Positions 8,416-17,316 of a DNA stretch of 64,000 nt are shown piece by piece. The position numbers and the translations under genes are program-made. The notes under the pieces are model-generated. The model was not told the origin of the DNA and did no database searches. It worked only from the letters and a program-made list of their open reading frames with translations. Source of the DNA: JBDHWG01 sp046328525 (lineage in GTDB: Bacteria; Chloroflexota; Anaerolineae; Epilineales; JAHCIE01); NCBI GenBank assembly GCA_046328525.1, contig JAXLWK010000008.1, positions 186,001 through 250,000 on the forward strand, in the 5' to 3' direction. Numbering within the stretch: the stretch's first letter is position 1; the number at the start of each line of letters is the position of its first letter.

Positions 8416-8878
8416 GGGAAGCGATCGCCGCCTCCAACGACGCCAGCGTGGCCGAACTGTATTCCCCCGAGCCGCGCCATACGACGCGCCCTTGACGGTC
8501 CACGAGCAGCAGGGTGATGGTGCTCTCATCGGTGACGCCGAGGGGCGCGAGGAAGCGCCGCTTGTCGGTGTAGATGGTCAGCGTCCGCTCTCGCGCCTCT
8601 CGGCTGGCGATGCCGGCCGCCATGCCGCCGTCAATGAACCGCTGCACCATGCGGTAGCGGTTGGCGAGCGTCGGCAGCTCGTAGATGCAGACGCCCGTGT
8701 GGCGCGCGGCCAGCGCGTCGAGGTGCGGCGCCCAGACGTCAATGATGTCCTGCTGCCAGCGCTGGAACGCCAGGATGATGATGTTGAGGTCGCCCTCGAA
8801 GTCTGTGGGCAGGCGAAATGCCCGCCCCTCCAGGTTGCGCGTCTCGATGGATGGGAACGTCCCGGTCTTGCTTTGCAT
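8405..8878 (-). CDS. Thioredoxin-fold protein without CxxC (ATP10/redoxin-like)
   Basis: A 157-aa soluble protein that reads like a peroxiredoxin/ATP10-type thioredoxin fold: FPSIETRNLEGRAFRLP at the start, IILAFQRWQQ as the core strand, and a terminal LVDRQGRVVWRGSGEYS strand pair. The catalytic CxxC is replaced; the only Cys is in HTGVCIYELP. Redox chemistry is therefore unlikely, and an assembly or scaffold role would be inference. The frame is open to 8944, but the ATG at 8878 has a GGAGGAGAG site 10 nt upstream. The gene converges with the MATE gene. Confidence 0.55.
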   Translation of the reverse strand: MQSKTGTFPSIETRNLEGRAFRLPTDFEGDLNIIILAFQRWQQDIIDVWAPHLDALAARHTGVCIYELPTLANRYRMVQRFIDGGMAAGIASREARERTLTIYTDKRRFLAPLGVTDESTITLLLVDRQGRVVWRGSGEYSSATLASLEAAIASPTP

Positions 8879-9013
8879 CGCGTGACTTCTCTCCTCCGTC
8901 GTTCCATATGACGGCCAAGGCTTGTTTTCTGAGGGGTTCCTCATGGACAGGTGTCCACCAGCAGACGAATAAAAAGGGCTGGCACCCTAATGCAGGTTCC
9001 GAGAAGGAAGGAG

Positions 9014-9098
9014 AACGCCAAGGCGCAAAGACGCAACGCCGCCAACAGACTGAAGACTTATGTCTCTTTGCGCCTCTGCGCCCTTGCGCCCTTGCGTT
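9014..9098. repeat. Long hairpin of the GCGCCTTTGCG family
   Basis: AACGCCAAGGCGCAAAGACG (from 9014) pairs imperfectly with the stretch 9065-9098, which is built of repeated TTGCGCC words. Related arms are at 33941-33962, 37493-37577 and 60690-60722. The gap 8879-9123 holds nothing else. Confidence 0.55.
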
Positions 9099-9123
9099 AC
9101 CGGCTTGTTTTCAGGAGAGACGG

Positions 9124-9402
9124 ATGAGATACATTCACGTCAGATGGATTCACGAGCATCCAGATGAGCCGGTTGATCTCTACAGCGAACTGACAGACGA
9201 CGGATGGGAAGTGCGAAAGGTCGAGATCTTTGCCGATGGTAGTGCGACCTTCGCCAACCGGACGAGCCGCCGTGGAACGAGCCGCCTAGGCCAAACGCCA
9301 ACCCCTTCCCTCGCCGAAATCAACGCCAATCCTCAGTTCCAGGGACGGGCCATCGACAAGGATGAATTCGAGGCGGTCTGGTCGAATGCCGTAGCGCAAT
9401 AG
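9124..9402 (+). CDS. DUF6881-like small protein
   Basis: A 92-aa protein with the run MRYIHVRWIHEHPDEPVDLY then DGWEVRKVEIFADGSATFA, which matches the DUF6881 domain as I know it. This domain is often seen near polymorphic-toxin immunity proteins, but no toxin or SMI1-type gene is adjacent here. The ATG at 9124 is preceded by AGGAGA. It is intact and monocistronic, between a palindromic repeat and a convergent PLP enzyme gene. Confidence 0.65.
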   Translation: MRYIHVRWIHEHPDEPVDLYSELTDDGWEVRKVEIFADGSATFANRTSRRGTSRLGQTPTPSLAEINANPQFQGRAIDKDEFEAVWSNAVAQ

Positions 9403-9432
9403 CTCTTGTCCTCGCCCGCAGCCGCCCGTAGC

Positions 9433-10476
9433 TCACTGCACCAGGCCCCGCGCCGCGACCGGCCAGACGACCTCCACCCAGTCGCCGCGCACCCCATACG
9501 CCTGGTTGTGCAGGTTGACGGCGACGCACACGTGGTTGGGGATGACGTGGACGCGGTCGCCGATGCGCGGCTTGATCGGACACGCCGAGACATCTACGTA
9601 GGCGTGCTCCTCGTTGAGCTTGTAGATGCGCGCCTCCGACAGCTCCACGATATGGCCGAAGGGCGGCCCGCCCTCCGTCGTCAGCGTCTTCGAGCCGCCG
9701 TCGAGGATGACGCGGTCGGGCGTCGGCGCGCTGACCACAGTACACAGCAGCGTCGCCGCGCAGCGGTCGAGGCTGAAGTAGCCACCGCGCACCCCCGTCA
9801 TGTCCTCGAAGATGTACGTCCCGATGCGCACCTCGGTCAGGCGCGGAACCTCGTGCTGCCGCCGCATCGAGGGGCTGCCGCCGCCGCTCACGACCGTCGG
9901 CGTCAGGCCGGCGGCGTCCAGCGCCTCGCACACCGCCTGCAGGTGCGCCGCGTTCTCGGCGTTGCTTGGGTAGAGCATGATGCCGCGCCACTCCAGCCCC
10001 GGCAGGCTCTCGATCAGCTGCGCCAGGCGCACGACCTCGTCCGTCGAGACGACGCCGGCGCGCTCGATGGTTGTCGCCACCTCGATGAGCACGCCCACCG
10101 ATGCCCCATGCGCCGCCATCGCCTCGCTCAACCCCCGCGCTGCCACCTCGGAGTCGACGGCGACGCTCATGGCGACCTGGCGCGTCAGGCGCGCCAGCCG
10201 TTCCAGCTTGGCCCCTCCGATGATGTTGTACGGGATGAGGATGTCGGGGATACCGGCGGCGGCCATGACCTCGGCCTCGCCGAGCTTCTGGCACGCGATG
10301 CCGACCGCGCCGGCGCGCATCTGCCAGTGGGCCAGGGCGGGGATTTTGTGCGTCTTGATGTGGGGGCGAAACGCCAGGTGATGCTCGTCGCAGTACGCCT
10401 GCGTCTCGGCGATGTTGCGCTCGACGCGGTCGAGGTCGAGGACGAGGGCGGGGGTCTCGATGTCGGACACGTGCAT
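9433..10476 (-). CDS. D-threonine aldolase / D-serine dehydratase-like PLP enzyme
   Basis: 347 aa, fold-type III PLP enzyme (alanine racemase N-terminal barrel plus D-serine dehydratase-like C-terminal domain). The N-terminus TPALVLDLDRVERNI and the RPHIKTHK motif with the PLP-binding Lys are clear. The C-terminal NHVCVAVN carries the His/Cys pair that binds the divalent metal in this family. Members cleave D-threonine or dehydrate D-serine; the substrate cannot be separated by sequence alone. An extended -10 promoter lies about 60 nt upstream. Confidence 0.88.
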   Translation of the reverse strand: MHVSDIETPALVLDLDRVERNIAETQAYCDEHHLAFRPHIKTHKIPALAHWQMRAGAVGIACQKLGEAEVMAAAGIPDILIPYNIIGGAKLERLARLTRQVAMSVAVDSEVAARGLSEAMAAHGASVGVLIEVATTIERAGVVSTDEVVRLAQLIESLPGLEWRGIMLYPSNAENAAHLQAVCEALDAAGLTPTVVSGGGSPSMRRQHEVPRLTEVRIGTYIFEDMTGVRGGYFSLDRCAATLLCTVVSAPTPDRVILDGGSKTLTTEGGPPFGHIVELSEARIYKLNEEHAYVDVSACPIKPRIGDRVHVIPNHVCVAVNLHNQAYGVRGDWVEVVWPVAARGLVQ

Positions 10477-10533
10477 GAGAGGGTCTCCTGCTGGGCGCGG
10501 ACACGCGCGCCGCGAATGGCGCTTCAGCCCTGC

Positions 10534-10542
10534 ATTATAGCA
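10534..10542 (-). promoter_or_regulatory. Extended -10 promoter of the PLP enzyme gene
   Basis: On the minus strand the sequence reads TGCTATAAT, a TGn extended -10 element with a perfect TATAAT. No good -35 is visible at the usual distance, which is normal for extended -10 promoters. It predicts a leader of about 50 nt. Confidence 0.5.
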
Positions 10543-10616
10543 CAGAGGGCGCGACGGCGATGGTGTCGCGCCGCCTTACAATCACTGGGCGCGGCGGTGT
10601 TTCGCTAGAAACCGGG

Positions 10617-10645
10617 TTGGAAAAACGTTCGACATCGTGTATAAT
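10617..10645 (+). promoter_or_regulatory. Sigma70-type promoter of the SRPBCC gene
   Basis: TTGGAA (10617-10622), a 17-bp spacer and TATAAT (10640-10645), about 65 nt before the start codon. It is divergent from the promoter at 10534. Confidence 0.6.
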
Positions 10646-10714
10646 GCAGGATGGCGCGGAGCGCCACCCTCCCCTGCCAAGCCACTTTCAGCCGAAAATG
10701 AGGAGAGTATCGCC

Positions 10715-11182
10715 ATGCCAAAGTTCGATTACGAAGAAGAGATCAGCGCCAGCTGGGAGACTGTGTGGGGCATCGTCAGCGACCCCAACGCCTGGCCGCA
10801 GTGGTTCCCCGAGATCGAGAGCATGTCCAACTTCACCGGCCTGGCCGAGGGCGGGACGTTCAACTACCAGTACCAGGGCATGGAAGGTGACGCCAAGATC
10901 ACCGCGTTGCGCACCGACCGCGAGACGAAAGAGATCGAGATCAACACCGACATTCGCAACAACCGCGCCTGGCACTGGTTCCGCGTGGGGCCGAAGAAGG
11001 GATTTGGGGCATCCGACGGTGTGTCGTGGCTGAACTACCACATGGAGTACAGCGCCGCGATCCCCATTCTGGGTGAGATTGTCGAGCACGGCAACGACGC
11101 CGACGAGAAGGTCGTGCGCGACACCGTCTACAAGGTCAAGTTCATTGCCGAGGGCGCCGGCAAAGGCTCCCCCAGCGTGTGA
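10715..11182 (+). CDS. SRPBCC-family (polyketide cyclase/START-like) protein
   Basis: A 155-aa SRPBCC/Bet v1-like protein. The fold starts with FDYEEEISASWETVWGIVSDPNAWPQWFPE, the usual helix-grip signature, followed by antiparallel strands forming a ligand-binding cavity. The family includes lipid binders, cyclases and uncharacterised proteins, so the ligand is not predictable. The frame is open upstream to 10637, but the ATG at 10715 follows AGGAGAG and gives the canonical N-terminus. A second SRPBCC gene is at 61471. Confidence 0.8.
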   Translation: MPKFDYEEEISASWETVWGIVSDPNAWPQWFPEIESMSNFTGLAEGGTFNYQYQGMEGDAKITALRTDRETKEIEINTDIRNNRAWHWFRVGPKKGFGASDGVSWLNYHMEYSAAIPILGEIVEHGNDADEKVVRDTVYKVKFIAEGAGKGSPSV

Positions 11183-11225
11183 TGGTCGGTGAGTCGCCGC
11201 GGCCCTGTCACAAAGGGGTTCCCCC

Positions 11226-13628
11226 ATGATCGAGGCGGAAGCCGCCCAGATGCGAGACGAAGATCTGGCTATCGGTGAGAGCGATTCGCCGGCGGAGGCG
11301 CGGCGGAAGATAGATCATCTGAACGATGTGGCCTGGGCGCTCAGCGACACCGATCTGAAGCAGGCGCGGGCGTTGGGCGAGACCGCGTGTCGGCTCGCCC
11401 AGGCGCCCGGCGATGGCGCTCCGCCGTACGATCTCGGCATCGCGTATGGCCTGCGCACGCAGGGCTATGTCGAGCAGCGCCTGGGCAATCATGCCTTGGG
11501 CTTGCGCCAACTGTTCCGCGCTCAAACCTTGTTCGAGATGTTGCATACTGATGACGGATTGGCCGACGTCTTTGACGGCATCGCGGGCATTTATTACCAG
11601 ATTGGCGATTTTGCCGAGTCGCTGAGCTACGTCCAGAAGCAGCTAGACGTCGCTGAACGCATTGGCGATCAGCGACGCGTCGCCAACGCCTACAACAATC
11701 TAGCCGGCATTCTCTTCGAGACCGGCGATAACGACCAGGCGACGCGCCTATACAATCAGAATCTAGCCAGCGCCACCGAGATCGGCTACAAGCGCATCGA
11801 GACCATCTCGCTCCTGAATCTGGCCCTAATTTGTCTTGGACAGGGCGACTATGGGCAAGCGTCCTCGTATGCCCGTCAGGGGTTGCACGTCGCTCAAGCG
11901 GTGGGCTACCAGGTGTTCGCGGTCTACGCCTACGATATTCTCGGTCGCGTTTCCCTCGATCTGGCTGAACCGGTGGAGGCCATCGGCCACTTCGAAAACG
12001 CACTGCGCCTGGCGAATACGATTGAATCCAAAGCCTCCGGCTCACTCGCACTCCTGCACGTGGGCGAGGCGTACCGCCTCATGGGGCAGCTCGATCGGGC
12101 GGCGGCCTGTCTCGAGCAAGCGGTAGCGACAGCCGAGGCGATCGAGGCCAGGGCGGAGCTTCTCGAAGCGCTTGTGCGCCTGTCCGAAGTCTACGAACAA
12201 CAGGGAGACCTGGCGCAATCGTTCGCCTACTTCAAACGGTATGCCGCCGTCAACGAGCGTGTCCTCAAGGAGAGAGCTGATCAGCGCCTGAAGGTGCTCC
12301 AGGTGGCCTACGATACCGAGGGCGCGAAGCGAGAAGCAGCCATCTTGCACACCGCGAATGATCGGTTGGAGCAAGAGGTCCACAGCCGCACCGTCGAGCT
12401 GAGCGACACCGTCGCACTGCTGCAGAGCGAGATCGCCGAGCGGGAGCGGGCAGAGGCCGAGATACGCCAGCTTGTCGCCTCGCTGGAGCAGCGGGTGGCG
12501 GCGCGCACCGACGAGCTGGCGACCTTCTTCGACCTGACCCTGCTGGCCGGCCAGGCAGGCCAGTTGTCGGAGGCGTTTGCCCAGGCCCTGCCGCGTATCC
12601 TGGACGTGATGCGCAGCCAGGCCATCAGCCTCTATCTCCTCGATGAGGACCGCGCGACCCTGCGCCTGGTCGCCCAGCTCAATCTGCCAACCGATTGGCC
12701 CACAACCCTACCATTCGCCGCGCTCTCCGAGCGATTCCGACGCTGGATGTCTCATCCCGCCGATCCCTTGCTTAAGCTCGACCTCGCCGCGGACACGAGC
12801 CTGCCGATGGTGTTCCGCGAGCCAGGGTTCCAATCCTATCTCGGAGCGCAAATTCAGCTCGGCGCTCGCGTTGAGGGCGTGCTGAGCTGCTACCGGGTCT
12901 CTGATCGCGGCTTCGGGCTGGACGAGGTCGCCCTGGGGACGGCCCTGGCCGAGCAGATCGGGATGATGCTGGCAACCCAGCGTCTGCGCGAGAATGCGCA
13001 GACTATGGCCGTCGTGGAAGAACGGCAGCGCCTGGCCCGCGACCTGCACGACTCGGTGACCCAGTCCCTCTACAGCCTCTCCCTCTTTGCCCGCGCCGGA
13101 CGCGAGGCGGCGGAGGACGGCGACGCCCAGCGCCTGAAACTGAGCCTGACCGAACTGGAGCGAAACTCCCTGCACGCGCTGCGGGAGATGCGTCTCTTGC
13201 TCTACGAGTTGCGCCCCGCCGACCTCCAGCGGGAGGGCTTTGTTCGCGCCATCCATCTGCGGCTGGACACGGTGGAGCGCCGCGCCGGTCTGAAGGTGGC
13301 GGTTCAGATTGGCGGGCTGCCCGATCTGTCGTCCCAGGTCGAGGTCGAGCTGTACCACATCATTGTGGAGGCGCTGAATAACGTGGTCAAGCACGCCGCG
13401 GCGGCCAACGTGACTCTCCGGCTAGCCGAGCACGCGGACCGGGTACACCTGCTCATTCGCGACGACGGCCAGGGCTTTGACCTGGAGCGGACACGCGGCG
13501 GAATGGGTCTGACCAATATTCGGGAGCGAGTCGCTCGGCTACATGGTGAGCTGACGCTGGTCAGCGCGCCGGGGCAGGGGGTCCGACTGGAAGTCGTGTT
13601 TCCGTATCAGAGGGAATACAGCCGATGA
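11226..13628 (+). CDS. TPR-GAF sensor histidine kinase (NarX/DegS-type)
   Basis: 800 aa, cytoplasmic. Tetratricopeptide repeats fill about residues 30-330 (for example ANAYNNLAGILFETGDNDQA), followed by a coiled coil (~355-430), a GAF-like region (~430-590) and a HisKA_3 dimerisation domain with phospho-acceptor His608 in LARDLHDSVTQS. The HATPase_c domain ends the protein, with DDGQGFD and GMGLTNIRERV boxes. No transmembrane segment is seen, so it probably senses an internal ligand or partner through TPR and GAF. It overlaps its cognate regulator by 4 nt, which points to translational coupling. Confidence 0.92.
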   Translation: MIEAEAAQMRDEDLAIGESDSPAEARRKIDHLNDVAWALSDTDLKQARALGETACRLAQAPGDGAPPYDLGIAYGLRTQGYVEQRLGNHALGLRQLFRAQTLFEMLHTDDGLADVFDGIAGIYYQIGDFAESLSYVQKQLDVAERIGDQRRVANAYNNLAGILFETGDNDQATRLYNQNLASATEIGYKRIETISLLNLALICLGQGDYGQASSYARQGLHVAQAVGYQVFAVYAYDILGRVSLDLAEPVEAIGHFENALRLANTIESKASGSLALLHVGEAYRLMGQLDRAAACLEQAVATAEAIEARAELLEALVRLSEVYEQQGDLAQSFAYFKRYAAVNERVLKERADQRLKVLQVAYDTEGAKREAAILHTANDRLEQEVHSRTVELSDTVALLQSEIAERERAEAEIRQLVASLEQRVAARTDELATFFDLTLLAGQAGQLSEAFAQALPRILDVMRSQAISLYLLDEDRATLRLVAQLNLPTDWPTTLPFAALSERFRRWMSHPADPLLKLDLAADTSLPMVFREPGFQSYLGAQIQLGARVEGVLSCYRVSDRGFGLDEVALGTALAEQIGMMLATQRLRENAQTMAVVEERQRLARDLHDSVTQSLYSLSLFARAGREAAEDGDAQRLKLSLTELERNSLHALREMRLLLYELRPADLQREGFVRAIHLRLDTVERRAGLKVAVQIGGLPDLSSQVEVELYHIIVEALNNVVKHAAAANVTLRLAEHADRVHLLIRDDGQGFDLERTRGGMGLTNIRERVARLHGELTLVSAPGQGVRLEVVFPYQREYSR

Positions 13629-14254
13629 GCGAGCTGATTCGAGTCATGATCGCCGACGATCACTTCGTCGTGCGCCAGGGGTTGGCAACGCTGCTTGTGC
13701 CGCGCAATGGAATGCAGGTGGTGGGCGAGGCGGCGAACGGGCGCGAGGCGGTCGATCTGGCGCGCACGCTTCGGCCCGACGTCATCTTGATGGACATGCT
13801 GATGCCGGAGATGGAGGGGCCAGAAGCCATAGCCCTCATTATCAAAGAGAATCCGCAAGCGCGAATCCTGGTCCTAGCCAGCTTCGCTGAAACAACACGC
13901 CTGTCGGCCGCCATTCAGGCCGGCGCGCTCGGTTACCTGCTCAAGGACTCTTCGCCGGATGATCTGCTGCAAGCCATCCGCAGCGTCTATCGGCGCAACC
14001 TGTTTCTGCCGCAAGACCTCGCCGTCAAGCTGATGCAGCCTCAGCCGGCCGCGCCGGCGCTGGATGACCTCACCGAGCGCGAGCTAGACGTACTGCGGCT
14101 GCTTGCCCAGGGCCAATCCAACCTGGAGATCGCCGCGACTCTCGGCATCAGCGCCACGACGGTGCGTTCCCACGTGAGCAGCATCCTCGCGAAACTGAGT
14201 GTCACGAACAGGACGCAAGCCGCCCTGGTGGCCCGGGAACGCAACCTGCTCTGA
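13625..14254 (+). CDS. NarL/FixJ-type response regulator
   Basis: 209 aa with a receiver domain (Asp11/Asp12 acidic pair, phospho-acceptor Asp57 in VILMDMLMPEMEG, Lys107 in GYLLKDSS) and a C-terminal LuxR-type helix-turn-helix (LTERELDVLRLLAQGQSNLEIA then TTVRSHVSSILAKL). All phosphorylation residues are conserved. It overlaps the kinase gene by ATGA, making a standard two-component pair. A terminator follows at 14295. Confidence 0.95.
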   Translation: MSELIRVMIADDHFVVRQGLATLLVPRNGMQVVGEAANGREAVDLARTLRPDVILMDMLMPEMEGPEAIALIIKENPQARILVLASFAETTRLSAAIQAGALGYLLKDSSPDDLLQAIRSVYRRNLFLPQDLAVKLMQPQPAAPALDDLTERELDVLRLLAQGQSNLEIAATLGISATTVRSHVSSILAKLSVTNRTQAALVARERNLL

Positions 14255-14294
14255 CACAGCACCTGGCGAGACGTACCAAGGGGATGTCCTGGAT

Positions 14295-14325
14295 GACCTC
14301 CTACAAATGTAGGGGGTCGTTTGTT
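14295..14325 (+). terminator. Intrinsic terminator after the NarL-type regulator
   Basis: GACCTCCTAC (14295-14304), loop AAAT, then GTAGGGGGTC (14309-14318): a 10-bp stem with one G-U pair, followed by GTTTGTT. It separates the two-component pair from the next two genes. Confidence 0.65.
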
Positions 14326-14363
14326 CTCGGAGAATCGTCTATTGCTCTGTTGCGGTGGGGCGG

Positions 14364-14378
14364 ATTGTCTGAGACAAT
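14364..14378. promoter_or_regulatory. Perfect 15-bp palindrome, candidate operator
   Basis: ATTGTCTGAGACAAT reads the same on both strands. It lies 45 bp before the degenerate-receiver gene at 14424, in the only space available for its promoter. It is a plausible dimeric-repressor or autoregulatory site. Confidence 0.4.
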
Positions 14379-14423
14379 AGCGAGGGCGAGACAAGTGATG
14401 TTACAAGGCAATGGATCGAGTGT

Positions 14424-14798
14424 ATGCCAAACTCTGGCCCGATTCCCACAGTTGTGATTTCTCGGCCCGGCGTTATGCAGCAGGCTCTTCGCGCGTCGCT
14501 GGCCCTGTGCCCGCGTATCTTGGTGGTCGCTTCGGCCAGCGACGGGCCGACGGCCCTCGATCAGATAGGTCTCCTGGAACCGTCCCTGGTGGTCATCGAC
14601 TCCCACTTGAGGACGGACGAAATTGCCGAGGTGCTGGCTGCCCTGGGAACCAGGGGGCGCCGCCCGCGCTGCCTGGTCCTGGTGCAGTCGAGCCAGGATG
14701 AGCGCGCCATGTTGGCCGCCGGCGCCGACGCTGTTCTCTGGCGCGACAGCTCAGGCTACGAAATGCAGACGCTGTTGACCAAACTGGCGCAGATGTAG
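14424..14798 (+). CDS. Degenerate response-regulator receiver domain
   Basis: A 124-aa protein with only a receiver-like (CheY) fold: strand VVISRPG, strand LVVIDSHLRTDE and the terminal ADAVLWRDSSGYEMQTLL. The candidate phospho-acceptor Asp59 is kept. The N-terminal acidic pair (Asp-Asp in the neighbour) is replaced by Arg14-Pro15 and the switch Lys by Arg107. Mg2+-dependent phosphorylation is therefore doubtful; it is more likely a pseudo-receiver used for protein contacts. The following gene is a DNA-binding domain without receiver, so the two may form a split regulator. Confidence 0.7.
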   Translation: MPNSGPIPTVVISRPGVMQQALRASLALCPRILVVASASDGPTALDQIGLLEPSLVVIDSHLRTDEIAEVLAALGTRGRRPRCLVLVQSSQDERAMLAAGADAVLWRDSSGYEMQTLLTKLAQM

Positions 14799-14809
14799 AG
14801 GGCAACCCT

Positions 14810-15181
14810 ATGCTTCAGCCTATCGAGACACACAGTCAACTGCGGTATGGCATTCTTGAGCTATCCCCAGCGCTGCGGAAGGTGATTGTTCGCGGGCAGG
14901 CTGTTCGCCTCACGCCCATCGAGTACCGCCTCCTGGCGAGTCTCGTAGCGGCGAACGGGCGGATTGTGAGTGCGCGACAGCTGCTTACCGCCGTGTGGGG
15001 CAAGGAGTATGCCGACTGCGAAAACTATCTATGGGTGCATTTGTCCCGCCTTCGGCGCAAGTTTCAGAGCGCCGGTCTCCCGTCATTTGTCGAGAACAAG
15101 CGCGGTGTTGGCTATCGTGTCTGCGACGCCGACGCTCGTCCATCGCCCACCGAGCCTGGACCACGCCTACTCAGACCCTGA
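14810..15181 (+). CDS. Stand-alone OmpR/PhoB-type winged-helix DNA-binding protein
   Basis: 123 aa made up of an OmpR/PhoB winged helix: VRLTPIEYRLLASLVAANGR (first helices), SARQLLTAVWG, the recognition helix in NYLWVHLSRLRRKF and the wing VENKRGVGYRV. No receiver domain is fused. It starts 11 nt after the degenerate receiver gene and 15 nt before the M1 peptidase gene, so it may regulate the downstream lipoproteins; this is inference from proximity. A short N-terminal strand region (residues 8-25) is typical for the DNA-binding half of full-length regulators. Confidence 0.85.
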   Translation: MLQPIETHSQLRYGILELSPALRKVIVRGQAVRLTPIEYRLLASLVAANGRIVSARQLLTAVWGKEYADCENYLWVHLSRLRRKFQSAGLPSFVENKRGVGYRVCDADARPSPTEPGPRLLRP

Positions 15182-15196
15182 TAAGGAACACAACCA

Positions 15197-17284
15197 ATGT
15201 CAAGAACACGAGTGCTTCTACTCACACTCTTGTTAGCCTTTGCGCTCGGCGCATGTTACCGTAGTGGGGATTCGTCGGCGCCCGAGGCCTCAACCACCGG
15301 CGCGGCGCCGACTGCAGCGGCCAAAGCCAGTGGGCCGGCCGCTGCCCAACAACCGCCTGCCCCGAAAGCTGCGGCGCCGGCCCCGGCCAGCGCCTCCGCC
15401 CAGGCTGCGCCCACGGCGGCCGCCCAGCCGGTCCAGCCACTGTACATGCCTCGCAACGTAAAGGCTGCCTATGATAGCGGCACGCGCAGCCCTGACGGCA
15501 AGCCGGGGCCGAAGTACTGGCAGAACCACGCTGCCCACGACATCACGATTGATGTGACGCCGCCGAACCGCACCATCACCGGCACCCAGGTGATCACTTA
15601 CACCAACAACAGCCCAAACGCGCTGCCCGCCGTGCTTGTCCGGCTGTATCAGAACGCCCGCCTACCGCAGGCGGTGCGCGAGCAGAACTACTCGCCGGAC
15701 TTCCTGACTTCCGGGATTCACATTGACGAGTTCCGCATGAACGGTGAAGCGGTGCCGTGGGAGCCGTGGCAGGCGCTACCATTCGAAACCGTCAAGGCCA
15801 TCATCCTCCCCAAGCCGATACAGCCCGGCGAGTCCGCTCAGTTCTCGTTCAAGTGGCACTACGATCTTGGGCAACAAGCCGCGAAGGAAGGGGTCATTGA
15901 TCCAACGACCTTCTTCATCGGCTACTTCTTCCCGCGTATCTCTGTGTACAGCGATACAGACCAATCCATCCTGCCGGGTTGGGACGTGGAGGAATTCACG
16001 TATCGCAGCGGCCGAGAGTTGAATAATGACTTCGCGGACTTCAACGTCGCGGTCAGCGTGCCTAAAAACTACGTCGTCTGGGCCACGGGCGATCTCCAGA
16101 ACCCAGACGAAGTACTCCAGCCAACCTACGCCGCGCGCCTGAAGCAGTCCTTCACCAGCGATGCGGTCACCAACATCGCCCAGCCCGAGGACATCAAGGG
16201 GGGCAAGGTCACCGCTCAGACGGACACGGTCACCTGGCGGTGGAAGGCGGAGAACGTCCCCGACTTCGTCCTCGGCTTGAGTGACCACTATGTGTGGGAT
16301 GCGGGCAGCGTCGTCGTTGACCCGGCGACGAAGCGCCGCGCCAGCGTGCAGGCCGCGTATGGAGCGGACGCGACGCGTTGGACGGAGATGGTCAAGGTCG
16401 CCAAGGAGGCCCTCGCCTTTGGCTCGACGGAATGGCCCGGCGTGCCATACCCCTACAGCAAGACCACAGCCTTCGTCGGCGGCGCGGATGAAGAGTATCC
16501 GATGATGATCAACGACTCCGCCGAAGGACCGTCCCAGGCGAATGGCAGCATCCGCTTTGTCGCCGCCCACGAGCTGCTGCACAGCTATTTCCCCTTCTAC
16601 ATGGGCGTTGACGAACGGCGCTATCCGATGTTGGACGAAGGCTGGACGACGGCGTTTGAGTACCTGTTCAACATCAAGGACTTGGGCGAGGGGGTCGCAA
16701 CCGATCTCTTCAAGGAATTTAGAGTCAAAGAGCTGGTGCCGCCCCGCAATGACCTGGATATCCCCATCATCACACCGGCGGATGCCCTGCGCGGCCCGAT
16801 CGCGAGCAGCAACGCCTATGGCCGGGCGGCGCTAGGCTACCTGGCCCTCAAGGACCTGATGGGCGAGGAGGCGTTCAAGAAAGCACTCCGGGAGTTCATG
16901 GCGCGTTGGAATGGGAAACGCCCCCTGCCCTGGGACATGTTCAACACCTTCAATAACGTCTCCGGCCAGGACCTCACCTGGTTCTTCCAGAACTGGTTCT
17001 TTGAGACCAACTACATGGACCTTGGCATCGGTGAGGTGAAGAAAGCTGGGAACGGCTACGCGATCCAGGTGAAGAACGTCGGCAATACGCCCATACCGTT
17101 TAACGTCATCGCCGTCTACGACGACGGTACCACCGAGACACTCCACCAGACCCCCGCCATCTGGAAGGGGTCGCCCAGATTAGCAACTGTTACGCTGAAT
17201 AGCTCCAAGCCGCTGAAGTCGGTCACCCTGGACGGCGGCATCTTCATGGACGCCACGCCGGCTGACAACGTCTGGAAACCCTGA
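15197..17284 (+). CDS. M1-family metallopeptidase lipoprotein
   Basis: 695 aa. A lipoprotein signal (hydrophobic LLLTLLLAFALG, lipobox LGAC) is followed by a Pro/Ala-rich linker to about residue 80 and then an M1 (gluzincin) aminopeptidase-like domain. The zinc site is complete: HELLH at 458-462 and Glu481 in DEGW, with the family spacing HEXXH-X18-E. It should be anchored outside the membrane and degrade peptides. It follows the winged-helix gene by 15 nt and precedes another lipoprotein hydrolase by 32 nt, which suggests a nutrient-scavenging operon. Confidence 0.9.
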   Translation: MSRTRVLLLTLLLAFALGACYRSGDSSAPEASTTGAAPTAAAKASGPAAAQQPPAPKAAAPAPASASAQAAPTAAAQPVQPLYMPRNVKAAYDSGTRSPDGKPGPKYWQNHAAHDITIDVTPPNRTITGTQVITYTNNSPNALPAVLVRLYQNARLPQAVREQNYSPDFLTSGIHIDEFRMNGEAVPWEPWQALPFETVKAIILPKPIQPGESAQFSFKWHYDLGQQAAKEGVIDPTTFFIGYFFPRISVYSDTDQSILPGWDVEEFTYRSGRELNNDFADFNVAVSVPKNYVVWATGDLQNPDEVLQPTYAARLKQSFTSDAVTNIAQPEDIKGGKVTAQTDTVTWRWKAENVPDFVLGLSDHYVWDAGSVVVDPATKRRASVQAAYGADATRWTEMVKVAKEALAFGSTEWPGVPYPYSKTTAFVGGADEEYPMMINDSAEGPSQANGSIRFVAAHELLHSYFPFYMGVDERRYPMLDEGWTTAFEYLFNIKDLGEGVATDLFKEFRVKELVPPRNDLDIPIITPADALRGPIASSNAYGRAALGYLALKDLMGEEAFKKALREFMARWNGKRPLPWDMFNTFNNVSGQDLTWFFQNWFFETNYMDLGIGEVKKAGNGYAIQVKNVGNTPIPFNVIAVYDDGTTETLHQTPAIWKGSPRLATVTLNSSKPLKSVTLDGGIFMDATPADNVWKP

Positions 17285-17316
17285 ACAAGCTCGACTGACC
17301 CCAGGAGAACTATCTC

